Assembly (NCBI RefSeq): GCF_900111375.1
Contig: NZ_FOHB01000001.1
Span: 496,001-560,000, forward strand
From: Pedococcus cremeus
Lineage (GTDB): Bacteria > Actinomycetota > Actinomycetes > Actinomycetales > Dermatophilaceae
Direction: 5' to 3'
DNA: 64,000 nucleotides
Below the pieces are notes generated by a model. The model was not told the DNA's origin and searched no databases. It was given only the letters and a program-made list of their open reading frames with translations. Of the stretch, positions 17,243 through 25,694 are shown one piece after another (within the stretch, counting starts at the first letter, position 1; each line of letters begins with the position of its first letter). The translations under genes and the position numbers were made by a program.

Positions 17243-19390
17243 CTACGAGGCGGCGGCCAGCTGCTCGGTGAGCGCCTCGGTGAGCAGGGCCACCAACGCC
17301 TCGAGCTGGATGTCGGCCGAGGACGACACCTCCTCGTCGGAGCCGTCGAGCGCCCGCGCGGCCAGGCCGGCCTTGCTGTCGATGAGCTGGGCGATCTTGG
17401 TGTCCATCGTCTGGGCCGCGATGATCCGCCACGCGGTGACGGGGTCGCCCTGGCCGATGCGGTGGACGCGGTCGATGGCCTGGGTCTGCTCGGCGTCGGT
17501 CCACGACAGCTCGGCGAGCACGACGTTGGAGGCCACCTGCAGGTTCAGGCCGACACCGGCTGCGGTGAGCGAGCAGACCGCGACCGCGACGTCGGGGTCA
17601 GTCATGAACGCGTCGACCTGCTGCTGGCGGGCCTTCGACGTCTGGTCGCCGCGGATCGAGGAGTAGCGGATGCCGCGCCGGGCGAACAGCTCCTCGGCGG
17701 CGTCCATGACGTCGATGTGCTTGGCGAAGAACACGACCTTGCCCACGCTGCGGGCGAGCTGGGCGGCGTAGTCGGCGGCCAGCTCGGCCTTGGCCTGGCC
17801 GATGCGGCGCAGCATGCCGAAGACGTTGCCGTCGGCCTTGCTGTTGTTCGCTTCCTCGCGCTCCCACGTCGCGACGCGGCGCACGAGGTCGTGGTCGATT
17901 CCGCCGTCGGCCGGGACCCCGGTGCCGCGGGCGGCGAGGGCGCTCTCGTAGCGCTGCACCAGCCGCTTGGCGAGCTCGCGCTCCGCGGCGCGGATCGAGC
18001 GGCCGGCCTCGTCGTCGAGCTCGACCGGCAGGTCGGCGATGCGCCGGGCCGGGATGTCGGAGGCCACGTCGACCTTGCGGCGGCGGACGATGCCCAGGTC
18101 GACGACGCTCGCCCGGGCGGAGGCGTAGAAGCCCACGTCGGCCGGGGTCAGCCCGACGTCCTCGAGCTTCTCCATGAGACGGGCCCGGGGCTGCTTGTCG
18201 TCGATCCAGCCGAGGAACTGCCAGATGGCGCGGAAGTCCTCGATGTCGTTGATGAGCGGGGTGCCGGTGAGCGCCATCAGCAGCGGGTTGGCCATCCGCT
18301 GGCGGATGCGCTCGGAGAGCTGGAGCACGTGCTGCGAGCGCTGGGAGGACTTGTTCTTGATGAAGTGCGCCTCGTCGACCACCATGCCGCGGAAACCGAG
18401 GTCACCCAGCCAGCCGACGTGGCGGTCGAGCACCTCGTAGTTGACGACGATGATGTCGGCGAAGCCGTCGATCGTGTGGCCGTCTCCGTGGATGACGGTG
18501 GCCTTGTGCTTCGGGGTCCACAGCTGCGCCTCGCGGGCCCAGTTGGCCTTGACGACGTTCGGCACGACCGCGAGCAGCGGGTAGGCGTCCGCCGCCTGGG
18601 CGGCCAGCAACGCCTGGGCCGTCTTGCCGAGGCCCGGCTCGTCGGCGAGCAGGAAGGTGCGGTGTCCCTCGCGGGCCGCCTCGACCACCTGTGCCTGGTG
18701 GTGCATCAGCACCTGCCCACCCGGCGCCTGCAGCGACTGCAGCGATGCCGGCTCCGGCAGGTCCATGCACGACGTGCCGCCACCCTCCTCGAAGGAGCGG
18801 AACAGCGGGCCGAGCAGCTCCCAGTTGGACAGCCGTCCGTGTCGCACCCGCTGGTGCTGCGCGGCGGAGAAGTCCGGGGCGAGGAAGGGGTTGGCCAGCT
18901 GTCGCGCGACCACCGACTGCGGCACGACCCGGCGCTCGGTCGGCGCAGGCGCGGTCACGGACTCCGGCTCGGGCTCCGGCTCGGGCTCGGCCTCCATGCC
19001 GCCGGCCACGAGCATCTCGGACCGCAGCGTCTTCGCGGCGCCGGTCACGAGCGCGTCCTCGGCCAGCAGCGACAGCAGCGAGGTGTCGCGGGCGGCGGTC
19101 TTGGCCAGGATCGTGGCGATGCCGTCGAGCCGCTTGAGCGCCTCGGCCCGCTGGCCCTCCGTCAGCGAGGAGTCCGCCTTGACGCGGGCGCGCTCCTCGC
19201 GGACCAGCAGCGCGATGACCTGGAACTTGGTCCGCGACGACGGCCGGAGCCGCCCACGCTGCGCTGCTCCCTCCACCTCGCGCACCGCCTTGGCGAGCAC
19301 GGGGAAGAGCCCCTCCTCGTCGCGGGCTCGCCGCTGGGCGCGGGGGGCGGTGCGGGTGGCGCCGGCCTGGCGCTGGCCTCGTTGAGCCAA
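17243..19390 (-). CDS. SNF2-family DEAD/DEAH-box helicase
   Basis: A 715-aa Swi2/Snf2 ATPase. Walker A is DEPGLGKTAQALLA, the DExH box is VVDEAHFIKN, motif III is LTGTPL, and the C-terminal RecA domain ends with the family signature DRVHRIGQGDPV. The N-terminal about 190 residues are helical with a Glu-Pro repeat (EPEPEPEPE) linker. TTG 19390 is chosen because GGAGGAG lies just before it; the frame is open much further upstream, but that part has no coding bias. SNF2 proteins of this type remodel protein-DNA or transcription complexes; the partner is unknown. Confidence 0.85.
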   Translation of the reverse strand: MAQRGQRQAGATRTAPRAQRRARDEEGLFPVLAKAVREVEGAAQRGRLRPSSRTKFQVIALLVREERARVKADSSLTEGQRAEALKRLDGIATILAKTAARDTSLLSLLAEDALVTGAAKTLRSEMLVAGGMEAEPEPEPEPESVTAPAPTERRVVPQSVVARQLANPFLAPDFSAAQHQRVRHGRLSNWELLGPLFRSFEEGGGTSCMDLPEPASLQSLQAPGGQVLMHHQAQVVEAAREGHRTFLLADEPGLGKTAQALLAAQAADAYPLLAVVPNVVKANWAREAQLWTPKHKATVIHGDGHTIDGFADIIVVNYEVLDRHVGWLGDLGFRGMVVDEAHFIKNKSSQRSQHVLQLSERIRQRMANPLLMALTGTPLINDIEDFRAIWQFLGWIDDKQPRARLMEKLEDVGLTPADVGFYASARASVVDLGIVRRRKVDVASDIPARRIADLPVELDDEAGRSIRAAERELAKRLVQRYESALAARGTGVPADGGIDHDLVRRVATWEREEANNSKADGNVFGMLRRIGQAKAELAADYAAQLARSVGKVVFFAKHIDVMDAAEELFARRGIRYSSIRGDQTSKARQQQVDAFMTDPDVAVAVCSLTAAGVGLNLQVASNVVLAELSWTDAEQTQAIDRVHRIGQGDPVTAWRIIAAQTMDTKIAQLIDSKAGLAARALDGSDEEVSSSADIQLEALVALLTEALTEQLAAAS

Positions 19391-19955
19391 GAACTCCTCC
19401 TCGGGGGTGCCGCGACGCAGGCGGTCCGGCGCGGCATACCCGCGCCCTCGCCCTGCGACGGGGCGATGTGGCAAAAGCCGGGGACAGGACCGCTGGGTAC
19501 TCCAGTGCCGGTCGAGCTGGCGCGTGGTCCGCCAGAACAGCCAAGAGGTGTGACCCTTCACGGACCACCCAGTGGTGACCTTCCGGTCACTCGTCGATGA
19601 CGAGCCGCCAGCTGCCGATGTGGCAAGGGTGGCGTGACCGGTCCCCTTCACCGTCGATCATACCGCCCCGAGGCCGTTGCGGCCGAGTCGCGGGGCGACG
19701 AGCCGGTATGCCGTGTTCCCGCCCTTCCACGGTCGGCGTGGGCCCACAGGCGAACCCTGCCTGCGAACCCCGGCGTGCCCACCTCCACCAGGCGGCAGGA
19801 TCAGCAGGCAGGCAGAACGCGGCCCCGGAGGGTGTGCCCTCCGGGGCCGCGCGGGCGGTCGGCCACCAGTTCCCCCGAACCACCGTGCCGGACCGCCGAC
19901 CAGGGCGTGCGCGCCGTGTCCCCCGACAGGCGGTGCGCACGCCGCTGGTGGCCTG
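19391..19955. other. 565-bp intergenic region without a convincing gene
   Basis: No open frame here has a plausible start, coding bias or recognisable protein. It holds two copies of the octamer (CGGCATAC at 19432, GTATGCCG at 19706) and a perfect hairpin at 19819-19850. It would contain the SNF2 promoter (minus strand) at its left side. Confidence 0.6.
19819..19850 (-). terminator. hairpin downstream of the ANTAR gene
   Basis: A perfect 14-bp GC-rich stem (19819-19832 pairs with 19837-19850) with a TGTG loop. It lies about 105 bp beyond the stop of the minus-strand ANTAR gene. There is no U-tract, as is common in high-GC actinobacteria. Confidence 0.6.
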
Positions 19956-20255
19956 CTAGCTGCTCTCCATGGCGCGAAGCCTCGTCTCGAGCCACCGCAG
20001 CAGGAGCGGCTCGGCACGCACCACGTCGCGGTCTCCCCGGCACAGTCCGCGCACCAGGACCTCGGAGAGGTGACCGACGTCGGTGTTGGCGGTCTGGGAC
20101 CACGAGAGCAGCAGCCCCAGCGCCTCGGGCGAGCCGACACCGAGGCGCAGCATCAGGGCGCCCTTGGCGCGCTCGACCATCGCAGGGTCGTGAGCTACGA
20201 CATGGCCCAGCTGACCGCCGAAGCGGTCGGAGGAGTCGTGTTCGCTCATGTCCAT
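19956..20255 (-). CDS. stand-alone ANTAR-domain protein
   Basis: A 99-aa protein that is almost entirely an ANTAR RNA-binding domain: DPAMVERAKGALMLRLGVG, then SPEALGLLLSWSQTANTDVGHLSEVLVRGL, near residues 20-70. ANTAR proteins bind paired hexaloop stem-loops in nascent RNA and prevent transcription termination. Usually the domain is fused to a receiver or GAF sensor, which is absent here. ATG 20255 lies 4 nt after GGGGAG; ATG 20249 is an alternative. RNA targets were not found. It follows the SOS-controlled gene on the same strand at a 179-bp distance. Confidence 0.75.
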   Translation of the reverse strand: MDMSEHDSSDRFGGQLGHVVAHDPAMVERAKGALMLRLGVGSPEALGLLLSWSQTANTDVGHLSEVLVRGLCRGDRDVVRAEPLLLRWLETRLRAMESS

Positions 20256-20434
20256 CCATCTCCCCAAGCACAACGAAGGACAAGGGGGCACCGGGGTCTG
20301 GGGTGACCAGCCGCCGGCTGCTGGACGGCGAACCCTGGAAAGGGTCCAAGAAGGCGAAACGTACATCAGCGGCGATCCCACGCACAAGGGCTTCTCAAGC
20401 CCGAGGCCACGGTGGAGCAGCGGCGACCGTCGGA

Positions 20435-20755
20435 CTACGCCGACGGGGTGACCAGCGAGGACGCCAGCCACTGCTGGACGAGCGTCACGGACCCGCGGTC
20501 CTCCACGGCATACACCACCAGCGCCTCCCACTGGTCGGCCTCGCGGCGTCGCCACTCGACGAGCAGCGCCGGGTGCGGGCCGGGGGCGCCGTCGACGCCG
20601 CGCACCCAGCAGTGCCGGCGGGCGGAAGGGTGCTCCCCCGAGGGCGCCGGCGTCGCGGGCGGCCTCCGAGTCGTCGACGAGGCGACGGTCGTCGGCGCAG
20701 GGGCACCGGTCTCGACCGGTCGCTCGCCGAGCGGGACGCCCCGTCGGTATCCCAT
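20435..20755 (-). CDS. LexA-controlled hypothetical protein
   Basis: This 106-aa protein has a Pro/Thr/Ser-rich, probably disordered N-terminal half and a compact C-terminal half with HCWVRGVDGAPGPHPALLVEW and VVYAVEDRGSVTLVQQWL. Similar short proteins are, as far as I recall, found near translesion polymerase genes in actinobacteria, but none is in this window. A perfect SOS box lies 34 bp upstream of ATG 20755, so induction on DNA damage is expected. ATG 20788 would place the start inside the operator and is less likely. The function is unknown. Confidence 0.65.
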   Translation of the reverse strand: MGYRRGVPLGERPVETGAPAPTTVASSTTRRPPATPAPSGEHPSARRHCWVRGVDGAPGPHPALLVEWRRREADQWEALVVYAVEDRGSVTLVQQWLASSLVTPSA

Positions 20756-20782
20756 GCCGCCTGCCACCCCACCAGCATGCCA

Positions 20783-20810
20783 GATCATTCGAACATATGT
20801 TCGAGTGATC
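20783..20810. promoter_or_regulatory. SOS (LexA) box
   Basis: The core at 20789-20804 is the perfect palindrome TCGAACATATGTTCGA, which matches the actinobacterial/Bacillus SOS consensus CGAAC-N4-GTTCG. The arms extend the symmetry further (GATCA at 20783-20787 and TGATC at 20806-20810, one unpaired position each side). It lies 34 bp before the start of the minus-strand gene at 20435-20755 and about 100 bp before the plus-strand flavin reductase. A TATGTT -10 element falls inside the box on the minus strand. Confidence 0.92.
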
Positions 20811-20906
20811 TCGTCCCGACGGGACACCACGGGACCATGCCGGTCGGACCCACCAGTCCCGCTCCTGCACTCGTCCGACCGGCCAGCCCCTGTGAGGGTG
20901 ACGGGC

Positions 20907-21410
20907 ATGCACGCCCTGTCCGAACCGCCGGAGCCGCGGTCTGACGTTGAACCGGAGTTCCTCGCAGCCATGCGTCATGTGGCCGCTCCCGTGGCTGTCG
21001 TCACGACGCTGGTCGGGCGACGCCCCTTGGGCACGACGGTGTCGGCGTTCGACTCCCTCTCCATGAGGCCCGCGATGATGACGGTGGCGCTACAGGCGTC
21101 CAGTTCCCTCTTGTCGGCGCTGCGCCGCGGGGCTCCCGTGGGCGTCAACGTCCTCGCCGACGACCAGATCACGCTGGCGCAGCGGTTCGCGGCTCGCGTG
21201 GAGGATCGTTTCCGCGGTGTGCCCTGGCAGGTCGACTGCGGCGCGCCCCGGCTGGGCGGGACACATGCCTGGTTCGCCCTCAGCGTTCGCGACCACGTTC
21301 CCGGCGGAGACCACGTGGTGGTGGTGTGCGACGTGGAGGCGGCGGAGGTCGCCTCCGGACGTCCCCTGGTGCACCACGACCGCAGGTTCGGCACGATCGC
21401 CTCAAGCTGA
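20907..21410 (+). CDS. flavin reductase family protein
   Basis: This 167-aa protein is like HpaC/FMN-binding flavin reductases: FLAAMRHVAAPVAVVTTLVGRRPLGTTVSAFDSLSM, then RGAPVGVNVLADDQITLAQRFA, and a C-terminal FGTIASS. It would use NAD(P)H to reduce FMN or FAD for a partner monooxygenase. A candidate partner is the convergent acyl-CoA-dehydrogenase-like enzyme at 21478-22626. ATG 20907 lies 8 nt after GAGGG; GTG 20898 is the alternative. It is divergent from the SOS gene, so LexA may also affect it. Confidence 0.8.
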   Translation: MHALSEPPEPRSDVEPEFLAAMRHVAAPVAVVTTLVGRRPLGTTVSAFDSLSMRPAMMTVALQASSSLLSALRRGAPVGVNVLADDQITLAQRFAARVEDRFRGVPWQVDCGAPRLGGTHAWFALSVRDHVPGGDHVVVVCDVEAAEVASGRPLVHHDRRFGTIASS

Positions 21411-21425
21411 GCCCCGGGCACGGCG

Positions 21426-21460
21426 CCAGGGCGCTCGATCCACCGGAACGAGCGCCCTGG
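21426..21460. terminator. bidirectional hairpin between convergent genes
   Basis: A 12-bp perfect stem (21426-21437 with 21449-21460) and an 11-nt loop lie between the flavin reductase stop (21410) and the stop of the acyl-CoA dehydrogenase-like gene (21478). Confidence 0.7.
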
Positions 21461-21477
21461 GCGCGTGGGGAAGAGGG

Positions 21478-22626
21478 TCAGGCGACGGTCGAGAGCCCCA
21501 GCTCGTGGCGACCGACCTCGGCGAGCGTCTGCTCCGGGGTCAGTGGGTGGAACTTCCCGGCGCGGATGTCCCGGTAGCAGCGCTCGATCATCGAGCCCTT
21601 GAAGTACGCCGGCCCACCCGCGACGTCCATGGCGAGGTCGCACACCCGCATCCCGGCATGGACCACGTGGGCCTTGGCGAGCATGACCGCGAGGAACGTC
21701 TCGGCCGACGGGGTCGGGTCGTCCCCCACATCCCGGAGCGCACCCTCGAGCACCCACTCGGCGCCCTGCAGGAGGAGTCGCGACTGCCCGAGCTGGCGCT
21801 GGACGGCGGGGTCGTCCCGCTTCCTGCCTGCCGCCTGCACGGCAGCGGAGTATGCCGCCTCGGCGACGCCGAGGTAGACCGCCGTGATGATGGGGAAGGC
21901 GATGCTGCTGATGACCTGCAACGGGCCGTCGACGACGCCGAACGGGCGGTTCGCCAGGACCCTCTCCTCCGGGACGAAGACGTTGTCGAAGACGATGTCG
22001 TTGCTGGCCGTGCCACGCATCCCGAGCGTGTCCCAGTTGTCGGCGACACTCACGCCCTCCGCTCCGGCGGGGACGGAGAGGTTCAGCACGCGCAGGCCCT
22101 GCTGCGGGTCGTCGTAGGTGAACATCGTGGAGATCACGGCACCCGCGACCGACTGGCTCGCGAAGCGCTTGCGGCCGGTCACCCGGAACCCGCCGTCGAC
22201 CCTGGTGGCGCGTCCGGGCGGCTCCGTGAAGTCACCACCACCGGTGGAGACGAGGACGATGCCCTCCTCCAGCACCCGCCTCAGGGTGGCCTCGGCGCCG
22301 GGGAGGTCGCGGCGGTGGCGCCAGGCGGTGAAGGCGGTCACGTGCTGGTGCATGGCGCTGGCCAGCGCGGTGGAGCCGCAGTAGTGGGCGATCCGCCGCT
22401 GCATGGCGGCGATCTGGGCGATCGTGGCGCCCTCTCCGCCCAGCTCGACCGGGACCGCCACGGAGAGCAGGCCCTCGCGTCGCAGCGCGTCGTAGGACTC
22501 GGTGACAAAGGTGCCGGCCACGTCGTGGCCGCCACTGTGCTCCGCGAGCAGCGAACCGATGCGGTCCACACGGCTCAAGAGGCTTGCTTCGGTGGCACGG
22601 CTGGTGGTTGCGGTAGTCGTCGTCAT
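21478..22626 (-). CDS. acyl-CoA dehydrogenase-like flavoprotein
   Basis: A 382-aa protein with the acyl-CoA dehydrogenase fold: an N-terminal helical domain (LRREGLLSVAVPVELGGEGA), the beta domain with NWDTLGMRGTASNDIVFDNVFVPEERV, and the C-terminal GGPAYFKGSMIERCYRDIRAGKFHP. It could be an acyl-CoA dehydrogenase, or a flavin-dependent monooxygenase of the DszC/SfnB type that depends on reduced flavin; the nearby flavin reductase favours the second reading. The usual catalytic Glu is not evident by eye. ATG 22626 is the only early start. It holds a GTATGCCG at 21850. Confidence 0.8.
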   Translation of the reverse strand: MTTTTATTSRATEASLLSRVDRIGSLLAEHSGGHDVAGTFVTESYDALRREGLLSVAVPVELGGEGATIAQIAAMQRRIAHYCGSTALASAMHQHVTAFTAWRHRRDLPGAEATLRRVLEEGIVLVSTGGGDFTEPPGRATRVDGGFRVTGRKRFASQSVAGAVISTMFTYDDPQQGLRVLNLSVPAGAEGVSVADNWDTLGMRGTASNDIVFDNVFVPEERVLANRPFGVVDGPLQVISSIAFPIITAVYLGVAEAAYSAAVQAAGRKRDDPAVQRQLGQSRLLLQGAEWVLEGALRDVGDDPTPSAETFLAVMLAKAHVVHAGMRVCDLAMDVAGGPAYFKGSMIERCYRDIRAGKFHPLTPEQTLAEVGRHELGLSTVA

Positions 22627-22730
22627 GGCAAGGAGACTGGTCCACGGCCCAGGGCTGGGACCAGTGCAGTTTCGCTACCCCCGTGGCACGTCCCACCACT
22701 GCGGCGGAGCGCGCCGGAGCACCGGCAGCG

Positions 22731-22819
22731 GGCAGCGAGCAGCCCCGGGCACCAAGCAGGTTCGGCAGCGAGCAGCCCCGGGCACCAGGCAGGTTCGGCA
22801 GCGGACAGCAGGCAGGCTC
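22731..22819. repeat. 33-bp tandem repeat, about 2.7 copies
   Basis: Copies at 22731-22763 and 22764-22796 differ by one base; a degenerate third copy runs to 22819 and reaches the stop codon of the HxlR gene. The unit is rich in GGCAGC and CAGG, like the 19-bp array at 13400. 33 bp is a multiple of 3, but the array is outside the coding frame except at its end. Confidence 0.85.
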
Positions 22820-23525
22820 AGGCCGTGGCCTGCAGGTTCCGCCGGAGCTCGCCGCGGCGCGTCGCCTCGGCGAAGGCGGTGGTGTCGAACCAGGTCGGGA
22901 AGGCTCGGGCGAGGCGGCTCGGGCCGGCCAGCCGCACGTGACCGGCGGACAGCAGCTCCTTGAAGGCCACGCGCCCGACCATCCAGCGCTGCATCTGCCC
23001 GGTGGCGGCCTCGAGCCGGAGGTCCACCTCGTAGCCGGGGTCGGTCGTGCACACGGTGACCGCGCGCCGCTCGACCACCAACCATCCCTCCGCCCGGCCC
23101 GGACCGGTGAGGTCCACGTGGACCACGGTGCGCTCCAGGGGAAGCCTGTTGGGGATGGCGTGCTGGTGCAGCCGCCACATCAGGGACTGCCCGTCGCAGT
23201 CCCGCTCCCCCGGGTCGCCGAACACCCACTCGGCCGCCCAGTGCCCGATCGCCCAGACGATGGGGGTCAAGGACTCCCCCGCGGGGGTCAGGGCGTACCG
23301 GCCGGGTCGGCCCCTGCCCGCCTGCTCGCGCACCACCAGCCCTCGCCGTTCCAGCATCCGCAGCCGCTGGGCGAGGAGCGTCCTGCTCATCCGGGGGATG
23401 CCGCGGTGGATCTCGTTGAAGCCGGTCGAGCCAACCATCAGCTCCCGGATCACCAGAGGAGTCCACCGATCACCCACGACGTCGACGCCGACGGCGATGG
23501 GGCAGTAGTCGGAGTGGTTCGCCAC
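22818..23525 (-). CDS. HxlR-family transcriptional regulator
   Basis: This 235-aa protein starts with an HxlR winged helix-turn-helix (DYCPIAVGVDVVGDRWTPLVIRELM, GFNEIHRGIPRMSRTLLAQRLRMLE) with the conserved Cys near the N-terminus that in some relatives senses quinones or oxidants. Residues about 110-235 form an extra C-terminal domain that may bind a ligand (SCP2-like, uncertain). GTG 23525 begins the classic HxlR start. Paired GTAC-N7-GTAC sites lie upstream, between it and the divergent PLP enzyme, pointing to autoregulation and control of that neighbour. Confidence 0.87.
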   Translation of the reverse strand: MANHSDYCPIAVGVDVVGDRWTPLVIRELMVGSTGFNEIHRGIPRMSRTLLAQRLRMLERRGLVVREQAGRGRPGRYALTPAGESLTPIVWAIGHWAAEWVFGDPGERDCDGQSLMWRLHQHAIPNRLPLERTVVHVDLTGPGRAEGWLVVERRAVTVCTTDPGYEVDLRLEAATGQMQRWMVGRVAFKELLSAGHVRLAGPSRLARAFPTWFDTTAFAEATRRGELRRNLQATA

Positions 23526-23554
23526 GCAACCATGATGGCGCTGCGACGGCAGAC

Positions 23555-23578
23555 GCGGTAGTACACGTTCTGTACCGC
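23555..23578. promoter_or_regulatory. candidate HxlR operator 1
   Basis: Inverted repeat GCGGTA-N12-TACCGC containing GTAC-N7-GTAC (23561-23575). It is 30 bp upstream of the HxlR start. Confidence 0.55.
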
Positions 23579-23606
23579 CAAGACGCATCCGCGGCCGGGT
23601 CAGGTG

Positions 23607-23621
23607 GTACGCAACCGGTAC
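23607..23621. promoter_or_regulatory. candidate HxlR operator 2
   Basis: A second GTAC-N7-GTAC site, 46 bp centre-to-centre from operator 1 and facing the cysteine-synthase-like gene. Same half-site and same spacing as operator 1. Confidence 0.5.
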
Positions 23622-23768
23622 TGGTCCGGGCCCCGGCGAAGCGGCAATGCTACGGGGGCCACCCACCGGGGAGGACGAATCCGAACGCGGGCCACCTCCC
23701 ACCGGGGTGACGCGCGTGGCGCCGCACCGACGTGGCGCACCTTTCCCTGCGACGACAAGGACCCGGGC

Positions 23769-24707
23769 ATGGCCACCATCATCGACGCGATCGGCAACAC
23801 GCCCCTCGTGCGGCTGGGGCGCTGCGGCCCCTCGAACGGCGCCGAGGTCTGGGTCAAGCTTGAGTACTACAACCCGACCGGTTCGATGAAAGACCGCATG
23901 GCCCTGGCCATGGTCGAGGGTGCCGAGCGCGATGGGCTCATCGAGCCGGGCGACACCGTCGTCGAGTACACCGGGGGAAGCACCGGGCCCTCCTTGGCAC
24001 TGGTGTGCCGCGCCAAGGGCTACCGTGCCCGGATCGTCATGGCGGACTGCTTCACCGAGGAGCGCTTCCAGCTCCTCCGCGCCCTCGGCGCGGCGGTGGA
24101 CGTCGTCGCTTCGGTGGAAGGCAGGCCACGCGTCACCCCCCAGGACATCCGCTCCATGATGGCCCGGGCCGCCGAGCTCGCGTCGCAGCCGGGCCACTAC
24201 GCGACCGACCAGTTCAACAACCCCTACGTCATCCCGGGGCACCGCGACTTCCTCGGCCGCGAGATCTGGGAGCAGACCGGTGGCCGGGTCACCGCGTACA
24301 CGCAGGGGGTGGGCACCGGCGGGTCGGTGCTCGGTGTGGCCGAGGCGCTGCGCCCTCACGGTGTCGTCATCCAGGCGCTCGAGCCCGCCGGCTCCGCGGC
24401 CCTCTCCGGGGGTCCGTCGGGGTCGTTCGTCATGCAGGGGTGGGCCGGCTTCGTGGTCCCCCAGTGGGACGCCACGAAGGTCGACCACGTCGACGCCATC
24501 ACCGACAGTGAGGCGACCGAGATGATGCTGCGCCTCGCCGCCGAGGAGGGCATCTTCGCAGGCATCTCGACAGGCGCGAACGTCGTCGGGGCGCTCCGGC
24601 TCGCCGAGCGACTCGGGCCGGACGCCGTCATCGTGACCCTGGCCGTCGACACCGCGTTCAAGTACCTCAGCGTCGATCCCCTCGCCCGGCTCCGAGAGGG
24701 GGCCTGA
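23769..24707 (+). CDS. PLP-dependent cysteine synthase-like enzyme
   Basis: A 312-aa fold-type II PLP enzyme of the cysteine synthase/cystathionine beta-synthase family. The PLP lysine lies in YYNPTGSMKDRMA, the substrate-binding loop is EYTGGSTGPS, and the PLP phosphate loop is GVGTGGSVLG. It would carry out a beta-replacement or beta-elimination on a serine or cysteine derivative. It lacks a CBS domain and no serine acetyltransferase gene is nearby, so it may be a specialised rather than housekeeping enzyme. It is divergent from the HxlR regulator and probably controlled by it. Confidence 0.87.
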   Translation: MATIIDAIGNTPLVRLGRCGPSNGAEVWVKLEYYNPTGSMKDRMALAMVEGAERDGLIEPGDTVVEYTGGSTGPSLALVCRAKGYRARIVMADCFTEERFQLLRALGAAVDVVASVEGRPRVTPQDIRSMMARAAELASQPGHYATDQFNNPYVIPGHRDFLGREIWEQTGGRVTAYTQGVGTGGSVLGVAEALRPHGVVIQALEPAGSAALSGGPSGSFVMQGWAGFVVPQWDATKVDHVDAITDSEATEMMLRLAAEEGIFAGISTGANVVGALRLAERLGPDAVIVTLAVDTAFKYLSVDPLARLREGA

Positions 24708-24791
24708 CGGCGGGGCCACCACACAGCGCCGCCCCACAGCCGCCTCGGGCGGTGCACCCGGCCACGAGACCGGCGGCCTGGTCGAAGCCGG

Positions 24792-25694
24792 CTAGCGGCG
24801 CACGGAGGTGACCTGGGCCCCGTGGCCCAGCGCGATCTGCGCGATGGCGCGCAGGGACTCCGTGCCGGCGACGAGGTAGCCGTTGTGCCCCACGGCCCCT
24901 CCGACCGGCAGGGCCTTGGCACCGAAGGCCGGGTCGGTCGGGTCTGCCGCGTGGCCGAAACCGTTGACCCGGGTGTGCGGGACGACCCGGATGGGGTCCT
25001 CCGCCGCGATGCCGGCCCAGACCTCGGCGGTGGTGTGCAGCTCGGCGCGGCTCCAGACGTCCATGCCCGGCGAGCCCACGACGACCAGGGAGGCGGCGTC
25101 GACGTGCGAGGCCGCGTGCCCGCAGACCACGGAACCGTAGCTGTGGCACACCAGGCTCACCCGTGCTGAGTGCGGGAGGCCGTCGACGAAGGTGGCGAGC
25201 CGTGCGGCGCCGGCCACCGCCCGCTCCGACCGGGCCGCGTCGGCGTCGATCCCCGCGGGCGCGTCGTAGTCGAGCCACACCACGACGGCGACGGGCGTGT
25301 GCGGCGACTGCCGCTGCATCTCGGCGAGCAGGCTGCGCGCCTGCACCGCGGGGTGCCGCCGTCCGGCGCCGCGCTCGTCGCTGACCAGGATGCCGCTCCA
25401 CCCCACACCCGGCACGATCACGGCGATCCTGCGGGCATGGCGCACGTCGCCGAAGGCCTCGACCACCCGGCCCTGGCCGCGGTGGCTGATGCTGAGCACC
25501 GTGGCGGCCGGGCCGGCGACGTGCACGGGCTCGCCGTCGGTGATGGACTGGCCGACCGCGGGGGCGGCGCCGACGACGACGGCAACGAGCGTCGCGGCCG
25601 CGAGCGCCAGCCGGTCACGGGGCCGCATCCGCCGCGGGGGCCGTCCGCCCGCTCCGTCGTGAGCTCGACGAGAGCGTCGGGGAGGTCGATGCAC
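24792..25694 (-). CDS. alpha/beta-hydrolase (DUF1023), secreted or membrane-anchored
   Basis: This about 300-aa protein has a basic Arg-rich N-terminus, a hydrophobic segment LALAAATLVAVVVGAA (signal peptide or anchor) and a DUF1023 alpha/beta-hydrolase domain. The nucleophile motif is CHSYGS, where most relatives read GHSYGS, so the first glycine is Cys. The acid/His region appears as NGFGHAADPTD. GTG 25694 is favoured by GAAGGA 7 nt upstream; GTG 25709 and ATG 25628 are alternatives. The substrate is unknown. It converges with the PLP enzyme gene. Confidence 0.78.
   Translation of the reverse strand: MHRPPRRSRRAHDGAGGRPPRRMRPRDRLALAAATLVAVVVGAAPAVGQSITDGEPVHVAGPAATVLSISHRGQGRVVEAFGDVRHARRIAVIVPGVGWSGILVSDERGAGRRHPAVQARSLLAEMQRQSPHTPVAVVVWLDYDAPAGIDADAARSERAVAGAARLATFVDGLPHSARVSLVCHSYGSVVCGHAASHVDAASLVVVGSPGMDVWSRAELHTTAEVWAGIAAEDPIRVVPHTRVNGFGHAADPTDPAFGAKALPVGGAVGHNGYLVAGTESLRAIAQIALGHGAQVTSVRR

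Noticed and set aside
19434-19651. N-terminal extension of the SNF2 helicase
   Set aside because: There is no similarity or coding bias upstream, and a strong ribosome binding site marks TTG 19390.
22818-24737. Extension of the HxlR gene to 639 codons
   Set aside because: The extra N-terminal part overlaps the cysteine-synthase-like gene in antisense; the HxlR fold starts at 23525.
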